Source: Arthrobacter sp. StoSoilA2 (GTDB lineage Bacteria > Actinomycetota > Actinomycetes > Actinomycetales > Micrococcaceae). From it: a stretch of 64,000 nucleotides of DNA. How positions within the stretch are numbered: position 1 is the stretch's first letter; each line of letters begins with the position of its first letter. This document shows, piece by piece, positions 45,259 through 54,143 of the stretch. Position numbers and translations under genes: made by a program. The stretch lies in NCBI RefSeq assembly GCF_019977195.1, contig NZ_AP024643.1:992001-1056000 (forward strand), written 5' to 3'. Below the pieces are notes generated by a model, which did no database searches, was not told where the DNA came from, and saw only the letters and a list, made by a program, of their open reading frames with translations.

Positions 45259-45483
45259 ATGGCAAAAGAAGCAGCCCCCATCAGCATTCATCACAATGAA
45301 GAAGCCGCGGACGTCGAGTTCCACGTGACGTACCTGGATACAGACTCGGGCCACATTCGGCGCGAGGAATTTCCGGACCTGGCATCGGCCGAGCGCTTCG
45401 CCAGCGCACAGCTCCATGACGCCGACTGCTGGGCAGTAGTGGATCACGTTGCCATCCCGCACGCCAGCCGCATGGTGGCCTGA
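45259..45483 (+). CDS. Small hypothetical protein (74 aa)
   Basis: A 74-residue acidic soluble protein: DVEFHVTYLDTDSGHIRREEFPDLASAERFASAQLHDADCWAVVDHVA. The pattern of beta strand, aligned helix and beta strand suggests a small alpha-beta fold. No family recognised. Its ATG is weakly preceded by GGAAGC. Position between the LysR gene and the convergent oxidase offers no functional hint. Confidence 0.6.
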   Translation: MAKEAAPISIHHNEEAADVEFHVTYLDTDSGHIRREEFPDLASAERFASAQLHDADCWAVVDHVAIPHASRMVA

Positions 45484-45506
45484 GGACGAACGCTACACCA
45501 GCCGTC

Positions 45507-47657
45507 CTATTCAGGCCGGTTGTGGGAATGGCCACCGTGTACGAAGTCGGATGACACGCCTTCGTACTTCAGCAGCATCATCATTCCCTCTGCAGCATGG
45601 TCCAGGTTGTGGCAGTGATCCATCCAGATGCCCGGATTGTCAGCGTGCAGCAGCAGCTCCCATACGTCGCCCGGCAGCACGTCCACGGTGTCAAGCATCA
45701 GCGGCGATCCACTTGGGGCCACGCCGTTCCTGCTGAGTACTTGAACGTGGTGTCCGTGGGGATGCATGGGGTGTGGCTCCGCGGTGCGGTTGACGATCGT
45801 CACTTTTACGGTGTCCCCTTCGGCCACTTCAATGGATGGCACCAGGGGATAGGCTGCGCCGTTCACCGTAAACGCGTAGCGAGGAATTCCGTCAACAAAG
45901 CGGAACTGGCGATCCAACACCAGCACTTCCTCCCGGACATTTTCTGCGGGTGCCGGTGTGCCGGCCACAGGTTCACCGTAGTCCAGCAGATCCAGGACGG
46001 GGGTCGTCGCAAAGATGCCCGGCTCCGCCTTCTCAGGGACGCCAACCGCCTTCACCGGGATGTCGGCTGCTTTCACAGGGATGTCGGCTTCGTTCATTGC
46101 GGCATCAGGGCTGGATGGAGCAACCACGACGACGGCGCTGGCCGCCGAGTCAGAGCGGAGCGTCACCGCGGATTCGGGCATCGTGAACGTGACGTCCATC
46201 CTTCCCCCGGCTCCCAGCCGCAACAGCTTCCCCTTGACCTCCTGGGGCTGGTTCACCTCCGTTCCGTCCACGGCTGCAACCTTGAACGCCGTTCCATCCA
46301 GAAGGTAACGCTGTGGCAGGGAATCAGTGTTGATGAGGCGCACGCGAACGCTCGAGCCGGGGACGGCCGCATGCACACTGCTACGGTCTGAGGAGCCCAG
46401 CAACCCCAGACCGTCGAGGTCGTGTCCTGCCACCACAATGTCGGTATCCGCGCGAGGCAGTGTGGGGTTGTGCGCGACGAATGTGCCGTAGAGGCCCTTG
46501 CGGACACCTTCGGCTGAATCTTGGTGCGTGTGGTACCAATACGTGCCGGCCTGCGCCGCAAGGAACCGGTAGGTCATGGACTGCCCGGGCATGACGGCGT
46601 CCTGTGTTGCCCCGGCCACGCCGTCCATGGCGTTGGGGACGTCGTAGCCGTGCCAGTGCAGAGTTACGCCAGCGCCCACGTCCTGGTTCCTTAGCTCAAC
46701 TTCCATGACCTCGCCCAGTTGGGCTTCGATGCCAGGGCCCGGGAGGCTGCCAAAGGTCCATGCATCGGTAGACTCCCCGGAGGGCAGGGTTATGTGTTCG
46801 GTGCGGGCAGTGAGTTCGTAGTGCCGGACCACGGCATTGTCAGGGAGGTCGCCCACCAGGCTGGTTACCGGAGTTGGGGCCACCACTGGTGCAGTGGTGA
46901 CACCTCGGTGATGACCGATTGCGGCTGCAATCACCGCGCCATCAGCGGAACGGCTACCCAACCAGGCAAAGACTCCCGAGCCCAAAGCGGTGCAGGCCAT
47001 GAGCCCGGCGACTGCAGCAGCCGCCGTCGTGCGCCTGCGAACCATGCGGCCCTGGCCGGGTGGGACGGTGCCGCCGGGCGGAGCGGCAGGAGCGGCGGGA
47101 GCGGCGGGAGCGGGCGGGCGCGGGAAGCGAGGGACCAGCGCGAACCTGGCCAGCATCACGGTCCCTGCAACCAGGAACAGGAGAACCACCAGCGTCCACG
47201 GGGCGGGGAAGGGGCCGAGGACAAAGGTCAGCGCAAGTGAAGCAATTGCCGAAGCCGCGGCGGACACCATGGCGAGGACAGCCCAATCCTGGGTTCCGCC
47301 AGCGCGTCCGGGTAGCTTGCCCGAACGTGGTGGGCCGGTGTTCCGCCTCCTCAGCAAGTGCGGAACACCGGCCATCGCGGCCCAAGCCGCGGGGATGGCG
47401 GTCAAGGGCAGGCTGATGGTTGTGCGTTCGCTGGCAAACCACCAGCTGCCCGCCACCAAAGCGGGGAGCAAGGCATAGCGCGCCGCAGTGGCAACGACGG
47501 CCAGGCCCAGCAGAAGAAGCGCCAAGTCGACACCGCGTGGCTTGGCTGGCCTCCTGTCAGCTGTTGAAGAAATGGCCATCCAGGCGGCGGCCATCCAGGC
47601 GCCGGCGGCGAGGATGGCCAGCACCAAATCGACGGCCAGTAGCTGTGAAATATTCAC
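45507..47657 (-). CDS. Membrane-anchored two-domain multicopper oxidase
   Basis: A 716-residue protein in which about 235 N-terminal residues form some six TM segments, followed by a laccase-like region. All copper motifs are present: HWHG (His334), WYHTH (His376/His378), HPMHPHGHH (from residue 629) and HCHNLDHAAEGM (Cys682, type 1 copper; Met axial ligand). The catalytic part should face outside. It oxidises phenolics, Cu+ or other metals with O2. A four-TM protein lies upstream in the same operon. The fused membrane module is the unusual part. Confidence 0.9.
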   Translation of the reverse strand: MNISQLLAVDLVLAILAAGAWMAAAWMAISSTADRRPAKPRGVDLALLLLGLAVVATAARYALLPALVAGSWWFASERTTISLPLTAIPAAWAAMAGVPHLLRRRNTGPPRSGKLPGRAGGTQDWAVLAMVSAAASAIASLALTFVLGPFPAPWTLVVLLFLVAGTVMLARFALVPRFPRPPAPAAPAAPAAPPGGTVPPGQGRMVRRRTTAAAAVAGLMACTALGSGVFAWLGSRSADGAVIAAAIGHHRGVTTAPVVAPTPVTSLVGDLPDNAVVRHYELTARTEHITLPSGESTDAWTFGSLPGPGIEAQLGEVMEVELRNQDVGAGVTLHWHGYDVPNAMDGVAGATQDAVMPGQSMTYRFLAAQAGTYWYHTHQDSAEGVRKGLYGTFVAHNPTLPRADTDIVVAGHDLDGLGLLGSSDRSSVHAAVPGSSVRVRLINTDSLPQRYLLDGTAFKVAAVDGTEVNQPQEVKGKLLRLGAGGRMDVTFTMPESAVTLRSDSAASAVVVVAPSSPDAAMNEADIPVKAADIPVKAVGVPEKAEPGIFATTPVLDLLDYGEPVAGTPAPAENVREEVLVLDRQFRFVDGIPRYAFTVNGAAYPLVPSIEVAEGDTVKVTIVNRTAEPHPMHPHGHHVQVLSRNGVAPSGSPLMLDTVDVLPGDVWELLLHADNPGIWMDHCHNLDHAAEGMMMLLKYEGVSSDFVHGGHSHNRPE

Positions 47658-47669
47658 AGCCGCCGCTCA

Positions 47670-48143
47670 TCACGCCGTAGCGGAAGAGGCGGAAGCATCC
47701 GAGGCTGCTGCCTTGGGTGGAAGGGGCTGGGGATTAAGTGCAAGGGCGCGGGCACGCCTGAACAACCAGTAGGACATGAAGATGATCAGTAGCCCCGTGA
47801 TGGGGTGGATGGAAGCCACCCACGAGCCGGAGGGCGTGATGAAATCCTCCGACGAGCCAGTGAGCATGCCGCCGATAATAAAGATAAACAGTTGCACCCA
47901 TGTCATTAGGAAGATTCCGGCGGCCAGCCAGATGGTCCGGGATCCGGCCTTGGCAATAGCCGCGACGATCACGGCCAGCAATGCCGAATAACGCAGCACA
48001 TATTGGCCGTTCATTACGTGATAAACGCCCGCTTCGCGCTGGGCTTCAATAGTGTTTTGGAAATGGAAGTAGCCGGCGAAAAAGAGCTGGGCAAGGCCTG
48101 ATAGCAGGATGATCGCCGACAGGACCAGGAGGGTTTTACGCAT
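47670..48143 (-). CDS. Four-TM membrane protein, partner of multicopper oxidase
   Basis: A 157-residue membrane protein with four hydrophobic segments (about 5-25, 48-68, 74-96, 112-130) and a Pro/Ala tail. HVMNGQYVLRYSALLAVIVAAIAKAG and the overall layout are similar to small DUF6220-type proteins. It precedes the oxidase by 12 bases, so they form an operon. RBS AAGGAG lies just upstream of the ATG. Function unknown; it may help assemble or supply the oxidase. Confidence 0.78.
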   Translation of the reverse strand: MRKTLLVLSAIILLSGLAQLFFAGYFHFQNTIEAQREAGVYHVMNGQYVLRYSALLAVIVAAIAKAGSRTIWLAAGIFLMTWVQLFIFIIGGMLTGSSEDFITPSGSWVASIHPITGLLIIFMSYWLFRRARALALNPQPLPPKAAASDASASSATA

Positions 48144-48328
48144 AAGGAGTCCTCTGGTAAAAAATCACAGATTCTTCAAGGCCTTCGAATCGCCGGTACC
48201 CTGGCTGCGGGATTCCCCCGTTACCGACGACTGGCCGCCAGGCTGCCTGGACCAAGGGCAACCCTAAGGGCGGAGAGCTTCACTTGGAATCCTAAAATTG
48301 CTGGAGATAAATAGCAATGGCCCGGCGA

Positions 48329-49987
48329 TTATTCCTCTGCGGGAGCGTCTTTACCCACATCCTTGGCGTCCATGATCCGGTAGGCATACCCCTGTTCGGC
48401 CAGGAACCGCTGGCGCTTGGCCGCGAAGTCCTGGTCCAAGGTGTCGCGGGCCACAAGGGAGTAGAAACGGGCCGAACGACCGTCTTGCTTTGGCCTGAGC
48501 AGGCGGCCCAGTCGTTGCGCCTCCTCCTGCCGGGACCCGAAGGAACCCGAAACCTGGATGGCGACTGAAGCCTCCGGGAGGTCGATGGAGAAGTTGGCCA
48601 CTTTGGACACCACGAGAGTCTGGATCTCGCCTTTACGGAAGGCATCAAAGAGTTTCTGCCGGGCTTTGACGCTGGTTTCCCCCTTGATCAAGGGAGCATC
48701 CAGCCGCTCGGCGATCTCGTCCAGTTGGTCTATGTACTGGCCGATGACCAGCAGTTGCTCGCCCTTGTGCGCCGCCACGAGCTGCTCCACCAGTCGGGTC
48801 TTTGTCTCGGAGGTTGCGCACAGCCGGTATTTGTCGGCGTCATCGGCCATGGCGTAGGCCACCCGCTCGTCGCGGGGTAAATCGACGCGGACTTCAACGC
48901 AATCCGCCGGTGCGATGTAGCCCTGCGCTTCGATGTCCTTCCATGGAGCGTCGTAGCGCTTGGGTCCAATCAGGCTGAATACTTCGCCCTCCCTGCCATC
49001 CTCGCGCACCAGTGTGGCCGTCAGTCCGAGCCTTCGCCGGGCCTGCAGGTCCGCCGTCATCCGGAAGATCGGGGCGGGCAACAAGTGCACCTCGTCATAG
49101 ATGATCAGGCCCCAGTCATGACCGTCCACGAGTTCAAGGTGCGGGTAAAGTCCACCGCGCTTGGTAGTGAGTACCTGGTAGGTTGCGATGGTGACAGGCC
49201 TGACTTCCTTGACCGCACCGGAATATTCGCCGATCTCATCTTCGGTCAAGGACGTCCGCTTGAGCAGCTCGTCCTTCCACTGGCGTGCCGAAACCGTGTT
49301 GGTGACCAAGATCAGCGTTGTAGTGGAGGACGTTGCCATGGCCGCCGCGCCCACCAGGGTCTTTCCCGCACCACAAGGAAGAACGACGACTCCGCTGCCG
49401 CCGGCCCAGAAGTTCTCCGTGGCCAACTTTTGGTAAGGGCGCAACTGCCAGCCTGTTTCATCGAGCATGATCAGGTGCGGCTGCCCGTTGACATATCCGG
49501 CAAGGTCTTCGGCCGGCCATCCCAACTTGAGGAGCAGCTGCTTGAGCTGGCCCCTCTGCGAGGAATGAACCACCACAGTCTCGCCATCGATCCTGGGCCC
49601 AAGGAGCGGGGAGATCTTCTTGGCGCGGATGACTTCCTCCAGTACGGGGTAGTCGTCAGTACGCATCACCAAACCATGCTGTGGATCCTTTTCGAGGCGA
49701 AGCCTGCCATAGCGGGACATGGTCTCTTCGATATCGATCAACAATGCATGCGGAACCGGGAAGCGGGAGTACTTCAGCAGCGTATCCAACACCTGCTCGG
49801 CGTCGAGTCCGGCGGCCCGGGCGTTCCACAGCCCAAGAGGCGTCAGCCGGTAGCTGTGCATGTGCTCGGGAGCGCGCTCCAGCTCAGCAAATGCCGCAAT
49901 GGCGTGCCTGGCTTCCGTGGCGAGCTCGTGGTCGACTTCCAACAGAATGGTTTTATCGCTTTGTACGATCAGTGGACCGTCGGTCAC
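48329..49987 (-). CDS. XPB/Ssl2-like DNA repair helicase
   Basis: A 552-residue superfamily 2 helicase. An N-terminal damage-recognition-like domain (residues 1-190) is followed by Walker A CGAGKT (Lys209), the DEVH box (Asp298-His301), LGLTATLVREDGREG and the motif VI QRLGRLLRPK. This is the bacterial XPB family common in actinobacteria, likely in DNA repair or transcription-coupled repair. A helicase-associated protein lies 10 bases upstream in the operon and is the probable partner. Confidence 0.93.
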   Translation of the reverse strand: MTDGPLIVQSDKTILLEVDHELATEARHAIAAFAELERAPEHMHSYRLTPLGLWNARAAGLDAEQVLDTLLKYSRFPVPHALLIDIEETMSRYGRLRLEKDPQHGLVMRTDDYPVLEEVIRAKKISPLLGPRIDGETVVVHSSQRGQLKQLLLKLGWPAEDLAGYVNGQPHLIMLDETGWQLRPYQKLATENFWAGGSGVVVLPCGAGKTLVGAAAMATSSTTTLILVTNTVSARQWKDELLKRTSLTEDEIGEYSGAVKEVRPVTIATYQVLTTKRGGLYPHLELVDGHDWGLIIYDEVHLLPAPIFRMTADLQARRRLGLTATLVREDGREGEVFSLIGPKRYDAPWKDIEAQGYIAPADCVEVRVDLPRDERVAYAMADDADKYRLCATSETKTRLVEQLVAAHKGEQLLVIGQYIDQLDEIAERLDAPLIKGETSVKARQKLFDAFRKGEIQTLVVSKVANFSIDLPEASVAIQVSGSFGSRQEEAQRLGRLLRPKQDGRSARFYSLVARDTLDQDFAAKRQRFLAEQGYAYRIMDAKDVGKDAPAEE

Positions 49988-49997
49988 TCTTGCATCC

Positions 49998-52472
49998 TCA
50001 CTTGCGCAGCTCTCCTGCTGGTTCTACATCGATGATCCGGTGGATGGACAGTACACGCTCAGTTTCCTTGCCGGGATCGAAGACCCGGACGCGGCCACCG
50101 GAGACGGAGACAGGGACCACGGTTTCGATGTTCGCATTTCCCAGGCTGTCCACCACGTTCATGGTGACTGCCTGTTTGAGGCGGATGGCCTTCTGCAGCG
50201 TTTCCAGGCCGAGCTGTGTGGAGGCTTCGCCTGTCGCATCAGCCGGGACGCCACGGTGCTGCCGCAAGACCGAAAGCTGGGCTTCGACGTCGTCGTCCGG
50301 TGGGGCCGTCCGCGGTGCCGTATAGACCGGACGCGCGCTGCCCGGCACTGCCGCTGTCCGTTTAAAGCGGACGACGGCGGGTTCCGCGTCCTGGACGGCA
50401 GGCGAAAGTCCCAGCTCGCGCAGCACACGTGCAGTCTCCTTGGGGCTGGCAGAGGACGTCAGGACGGTGGGGGCGATCCGAACCAGGCTCAGTGCAGACG
50501 TGCGGGCCTCCTGCAACAGGTCAGTGATGGCGGATTCGTCGTCGCTTTGGATGAAGCTGGCACTGGAACCGATCCGCAAACGTCCGTGTCGGGATGCTGT
50601 GTCCTGCACCAGGTACTCGAGCGGTTGCGGTACGTCCGTGGCTGAATGCTCCCGGAGGAACGTCAACAGCGATTCCGCATCCTGCCCGGCGTCGAGGGCC
50701 CTGCGGATGGTTGCCGTGGAAAAACGGTAGATCGACGCCGGGCCCTGGCCCTCGGCGTCGGCCATGAGCAGCAGCATTTCGCTGAGTTCGGGCGCGAGAT
50801 AACCGGGTGCCACGGCTGTGAGGTCCGCCTGCAGGAGGATGTGGTTGACCGCGGCTGGCAGGTGTTCACCGAGGAGGGTCATTGCCTCCTCCGGATGGCC
50901 GAGCGCGATGGCAGACCCCAACTGTGTGAAGGCCCCGGAGCCCATCAACCCCAACAAAGTGGCTTCTTCCAGGATCCCCCTCACCAGGGAGCTGAACCGG
51001 CGGGACATACGGGGCTGCGTCCATTCCGCGCGTTGCAGCACCGCGCGCGCGTCAAGGACAGGTGCTTTGCCATCCGGAGCGGCCGCCTCAGCGGTCAGTT
51101 CATTGAGGATCTCCAGGATCCTGCGCCGGACCACTGGAGCGTCGGGCCTTTGAGCCTCGGCGGACAATGCATTGATGGTGCTGCCGGCCGAACCTGGATG
51201 GGATGGCGAACCGGAAGTCGACCCCGGGAGGGGCTGGCCCACCATCGAAGGTGCCCGCTCGCTGGCCAACCAGGCGTTCACCAGCCAGAGCCACTGTTCC
51301 TGTCGCGGCAGGGAAAGCCATTCCAACGACGGCGGCTGGATCCACGTGGAACTGTCAACGTCCAGCCGCAGAAGGCCGGCCAGTGCGCAGAACTCCAGCA
51401 GGAGGGCAGTTTCGTGGACGCCGCACCGGACGGATTCTGCAAGTCGCCGCAGCTCACGCACGCCTACGCCGCCGCTCCGGAGGGTTGCCAATGGCTGCTC
51501 GCGGACCGCGAACAGCACCTCGCTGGTGAGCCGTAGTGTCTCGGCGATGGCGCCCATCGCGGCGTTGCGTCGGAGGGCAGCACTCGTGTGGCCCAGTTCC
51601 GGAACCGGAGGGGTCAGGGTGAAGTCGTCAATGATCGCACCACCGCGCAGTGCTATGCCGACACTGTGCGGCAATTCGACGTGGCCGGCGTCCAATGGAA
51701 CCAACAGGCCGCGGGCCAGCAGCCAGTCAACAGGCCCGACGTCGGCGCTTTCGTGGGTTACGGAGGCCCGCCGTTGAGCTTGGGGGACCGCGCCCATGGC
51801 CCAACTGCCGAACTTGTCCAGTAAGCCGACGGTCCTTTCGGGCGCAGTGGCCAGAATTGCGCGCACATTCTCTGCACTTGACGTCCAGCGTTGCAGGGAC
51901 AAGGCCGCGTCCATTGGCGTGCTGGCGGGGTGGATGTCCAGGCCGCACTGATGGAGCTCGGCTACGAGCTGGACCACGCGTTGGGCGAAAGCCGGCTGCA
52001 ACCTGACCAGCTCTGTGTAGCTTCGGCCCAGGCCGGCCGGATAGATGCCGATCACGTCCTTCAGGCTTCCAACTGGAAGGTAGAACCGTTGCCGGGAACT
52101 CGGTTGTGAGTTTGCTGCCGCAGGAGGATCGGCCCGGTGGATCAGCGCCAACTCCTGAAGTTTTGCGAGAATCGGTTCCAGCGCAGACAGCGTGGAACCG
52201 GCAATGACCTTCTTGAGCCCGGCAGCGGAAACACTGTGGCCGGTATCGGCATTCGTGCACAGATGGAGTGTTTCCAGAACCTGCATTTCGGGCTTCGTCA
52301 GCCGCTCCAACGCCCGTTGAACGCTGACCCGCGCACTTGCCCTGGCTGCCAAGGCAGCGAAGTCCGGGGCCATGGGAGAAATCAGGTCGGGTCGCGCGGC
52401 AAACAAGGCCCGCAGCGAATTGTCGCTGCGCGCTTCCAGTTCCTTGCTGAGCGCGCGAATGAGGGACATCAA
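49998..52472 (-). CDS. Helicase-associated domain protein (XPB partner)
   Basis: An 824-residue protein with winged-helix-like repeats in the N-terminal half (RALERLTKPEMQVLETLHL) and a C-terminal helicase-associated domain (VQDTASRHGRLRIGSSASFIQSDDES, about 625-650). It has no helicase motifs itself. It is co-transcribed with and upstream of the XPB gene, a pairing widely kept in actinobacteria and parallel to the archaeal XPB-Bax1 pair. Its precise job, perhaps loading or nuclease recruitment, is not shown by the sequence. Confidence 0.85.
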   Translation of the reverse strand: MMSLIRALSKELEARSDNSLRALFAARPDLISPMAPDFAALAARASARVSVQRALERLTKPEMQVLETLHLCTNADTGHSVSAAGLKKVIAGSTLSALEPILAKLQELALIHRADPPAAANSQPSSRQRFYLPVGSLKDVIGIYPAGLGRSYTELVRLQPAFAQRVVQLVAELHQCGLDIHPASTPMDAALSLQRWTSSAENVRAILATAPERTVGLLDKFGSWAMGAVPQAQRRASVTHESADVGPVDWLLARGLLVPLDAGHVELPHSVGIALRGGAIIDDFTLTPPVPELGHTSAALRRNAAMGAIAETLRLTSEVLFAVREQPLATLRSGGVGVRELRRLAESVRCGVHETALLLEFCALAGLLRLDVDSSTWIQPPSLEWLSLPRQEQWLWLVNAWLASERAPSMVGQPLPGSTSGSPSHPGSAGSTINALSAEAQRPDAPVVRRRILEILNELTAEAAAPDGKAPVLDARAVLQRAEWTQPRMSRRFSSLVRGILEEATLLGLMGSGAFTQLGSAIALGHPEEAMTLLGEHLPAAVNHILLQADLTAVAPGYLAPELSEMLLLMADAEGQGPASIYRFSTATIRRALDAGQDAESLLTFLREHSATDVPQPLEYLVQDTASRHGRLRIGSSASFIQSDDESAITDLLQEARTSALSLVRIAPTVLTSSASPKETARVLRELGLSPAVQDAEPAVVRFKRTAAVPGSARPVYTAPRTAPPDDDVEAQLSVLRQHRGVPADATGEASTQLGLETLQKAIRLKQAVTMNVVDSLGNANIETVVPVSVSGGRVRVFDPGKETERVLSIHRIIDVEPAGELRK

Positions 52473-52556
52473 TCCAACGTTACCGCCACCGGGCCGCTCG
52501 TGCGTGGCCAGGGCAAAGCTGCCCCGGTTGATTTGCTATTGACGGTGCTTCATTCG

Positions 52557-52772
52557 CTACTGCCGGCGCCGTTGACGGATGGCGTCCAACACCAGGACCA
52601 CTGCAAGCATGAAGGCAACCGGCAGCCCATAGAGGGCGGTGGACGTGATCCACACCGGCGCAACTCCACTGTTAAAGGCGATGGCCATGACCGCGCCAAC
52701 TGCGGCCAAGGACAGGACGGCGATCATGGCGGCAACGATCATGAGGGGGCGGCGGTAACCCGGGGAAGTCAT
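52557..52772 (-). CDS. Small two-TM membrane protein (71 aa)
   Basis: A 71-residue protein with two hydrophobic segments (about 10-30 and 44-62) and a basic tail DAIRQRRRQ. ATG 52772 is chosen because the open frame upstream passes through low-complexity tandem repeats. It lies 84 bases upstream of the helicase-partner gene on the same strand. No family recognised beyond a small actinobacterial membrane protein. Confidence 0.7.
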   Translation of the reverse strand: MTSPGYRRPLMIVAAMIAVLSLAAVGAVMAIAFNSGVAPVWITSTALYGLPVAFMLAVVLVLDAIRQRRRQ

Positions 52773-52822
52773 GCGCCTAACGCTAGCAGCAGGGCCACAC
52801 GGACCAGGCCCATGGGCAACCG

Positions 52823-52876
52823 CGCCGCAAGCGTGAAGCAAAGGCGCCGCACCGCGTGAAGCAAAGGCGCCGCAAA
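52823..52876. repeat. 23-base tandem repeat
   Basis: Two adjacent copies starting GCGTGAAGCAAAGGCGCCGC at 52831-52853 and 52854-52876 differ only in the last three bases; a partial copy CGCCGCAA precedes them. It lies in the divergent gap before the CSD protein gene. Confidence 0.85.
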
Positions 52877-53028
52877 GCGGCGGCAAAGCATGAATAGGTG
52901 GTCCGGCAGGATAACCTTGAAGTAACAGACCAACACGGACCGTGCTGTCTCCCTCGATCCCGCAAATCCCTGCGGATGCGGTGGCGGCACGACGTGTCTC
53001 CACAGCAAGAACGAAGAAGGTTGATTAC

Positions 53029-53412
53029 GTGCCCACCGGCAAGGTCAAGTGGTATGACAAGGAAAAAGGCTTCGGATTCCTCGCGGCTGAGGACGGCCAG
53101 GAGGTATTCCTGCCCAAGACGTCACTGCCCGCAGGCGTAACCGAGCTCAAAGCCGGTACGCGTGTGGAATTTGGCGTGGCAGATGGCCGTCGCGGTGCCC
53201 AGGCATTGGGCCTTCGGGTCCTGGACAAGACGCCCTCCATCGCCAAGGCCAAGCGGATGAACGCCAAGGACCTGGCGCCGTTGGTGCAGGACCTCGTGAC
53301 CGTGCTGGATAACCTGTCCGGTACTTTGTCTTCCGGCAAGTACCCCGAAGGCAACAAGGCCAAGGCCATCGGTATGGCTCTGCGCAAGGTTGCCGACGAG
53401 CTGGAAGCCTAG
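53029..53412 (+). CDS. Cold-shock domain protein with helical C-terminal extension
   Basis: A 127-residue protein: an N-terminal cold-shock domain (VPTGKVKWYDKEKGFGFL, then EVFLPKTSL) of about 68 residues, followed by about 55 residues of predicted helix with KAKRMNAKDLAPLVQDLVTVLDNLSG. Normal Csp proteins stop near residue 67, so the tail is distinctive. GTG 53029 after GAAGAAGG at 53013-53020 gives the canonical start. It precedes the DUF3027 gene by 8 bases and is probably co-transcribed. Confidence 0.88.
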   Translation: MPTGKVKWYDKEKGFGFLAAEDGQEVFLPKTSLPAGVTELKAGTRVEFGVADGRRGAQALGLRVLDKTPSIAKAKRMNAKDLAPLVQDLVTVLDNLSGTLSSGKYPEGNKAKAIGMALRKVADELEA

Positions 53413-53420
53413 GAACCGCG

Positions 53421-54059
53421 ATGACTTCGGAATCCGCACAGGACACACAGGCCGGAAGGGACGCACAGGCCAGCCCTGGGGCCGTCACTTCTGCCGCCGA
53501 CGTCCCTGTCACCGGGGGGAATCCTGTCAACGGGCAAGCCCCTGAAAACAGCGACACCCCTGCGCGGAAGCCGGTCGCAGCGAAGCCGCGGGCAGGCATC
53601 CCGGTGTGGCGCACTGGCAAGCCGGATGCGTTCCTGGCCGCCGCCGTCGACGTCGCGCGGGAAGCGGTGGAGACTATCGCGAACCCGGGCGAGGTAGGTG
53701 CCCACGTAGGCGCAAAGTCCGAGGGCGACCGCGTGGTCACGCACTTGTTCGAGTCCAAGCTTGCCGGATACGGCGGGTGGCAGTGGTATGCCGTGATCAC
53801 GCGCAATTCCCGGTCGAAGATCGTCACAGTCAGCGAGCTGGGGCTCCTGCCCTCCGAGGATTCCATCCTTGCCCCGGAATGGGTCCCGTGGGCAAAGCGT
53901 GTCCGCCCGGAAGACGAGACACCCTTGGTGGAGGAGACGGTGGAGGAAGTGTCCGAGGAAGCCGTGCAGGCCGAGGAAGACGCTGCCGCCGAAGCCGCCG
54001 ATCCTGACGCGGTGGATAACGACGACGATGACGACGACGTCGCCCGCCTGGGCGATTAA
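53421..54059 (+). CDS. DUF3027 domain protein
   Basis: A 212-residue soluble protein. After a disordered Ala/Pro-rich head (about 1-55) comes the DUF3027 core: VAREAVETIANPGEVGAHVG, VTHLFESKLAGYGGWQWYAV and LGLLPSEDSILAPEWVPWAKRV. It ends in a highly acidic tail with six consecutive Asp. The family is actinobacterial, unknown in function, and commonly next to a CSD gene as here. It is convergent with serC. Confidence 0.88.
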   Translation: MTSESAQDTQAGRDAQASPGAVTSAADVPVTGGNPVNGQAPENSDTPARKPVAAKPRAGIPVWRTGKPDAFLAAAVDVAREAVETIANPGEVGAHVGAKSEGDRVVTHLFESKLAGYGGWQWYAVITRNSRSKIVTVSELGLLPSEDSILAPEWVPWAKRVRPEDETPLVEETVEEVSEEAVQAEEDAAAEAADPDAVDNDDDDDDVARLGD

Positions 54060-54143
54060 CGGCAGCGGCGCCGTCCGGGAAGAACCCTGACGACGCCGTT
54101 TCCTGCCCCTGCGCGGAATTCCGCGGCAGTTACTTCTTCAGAT

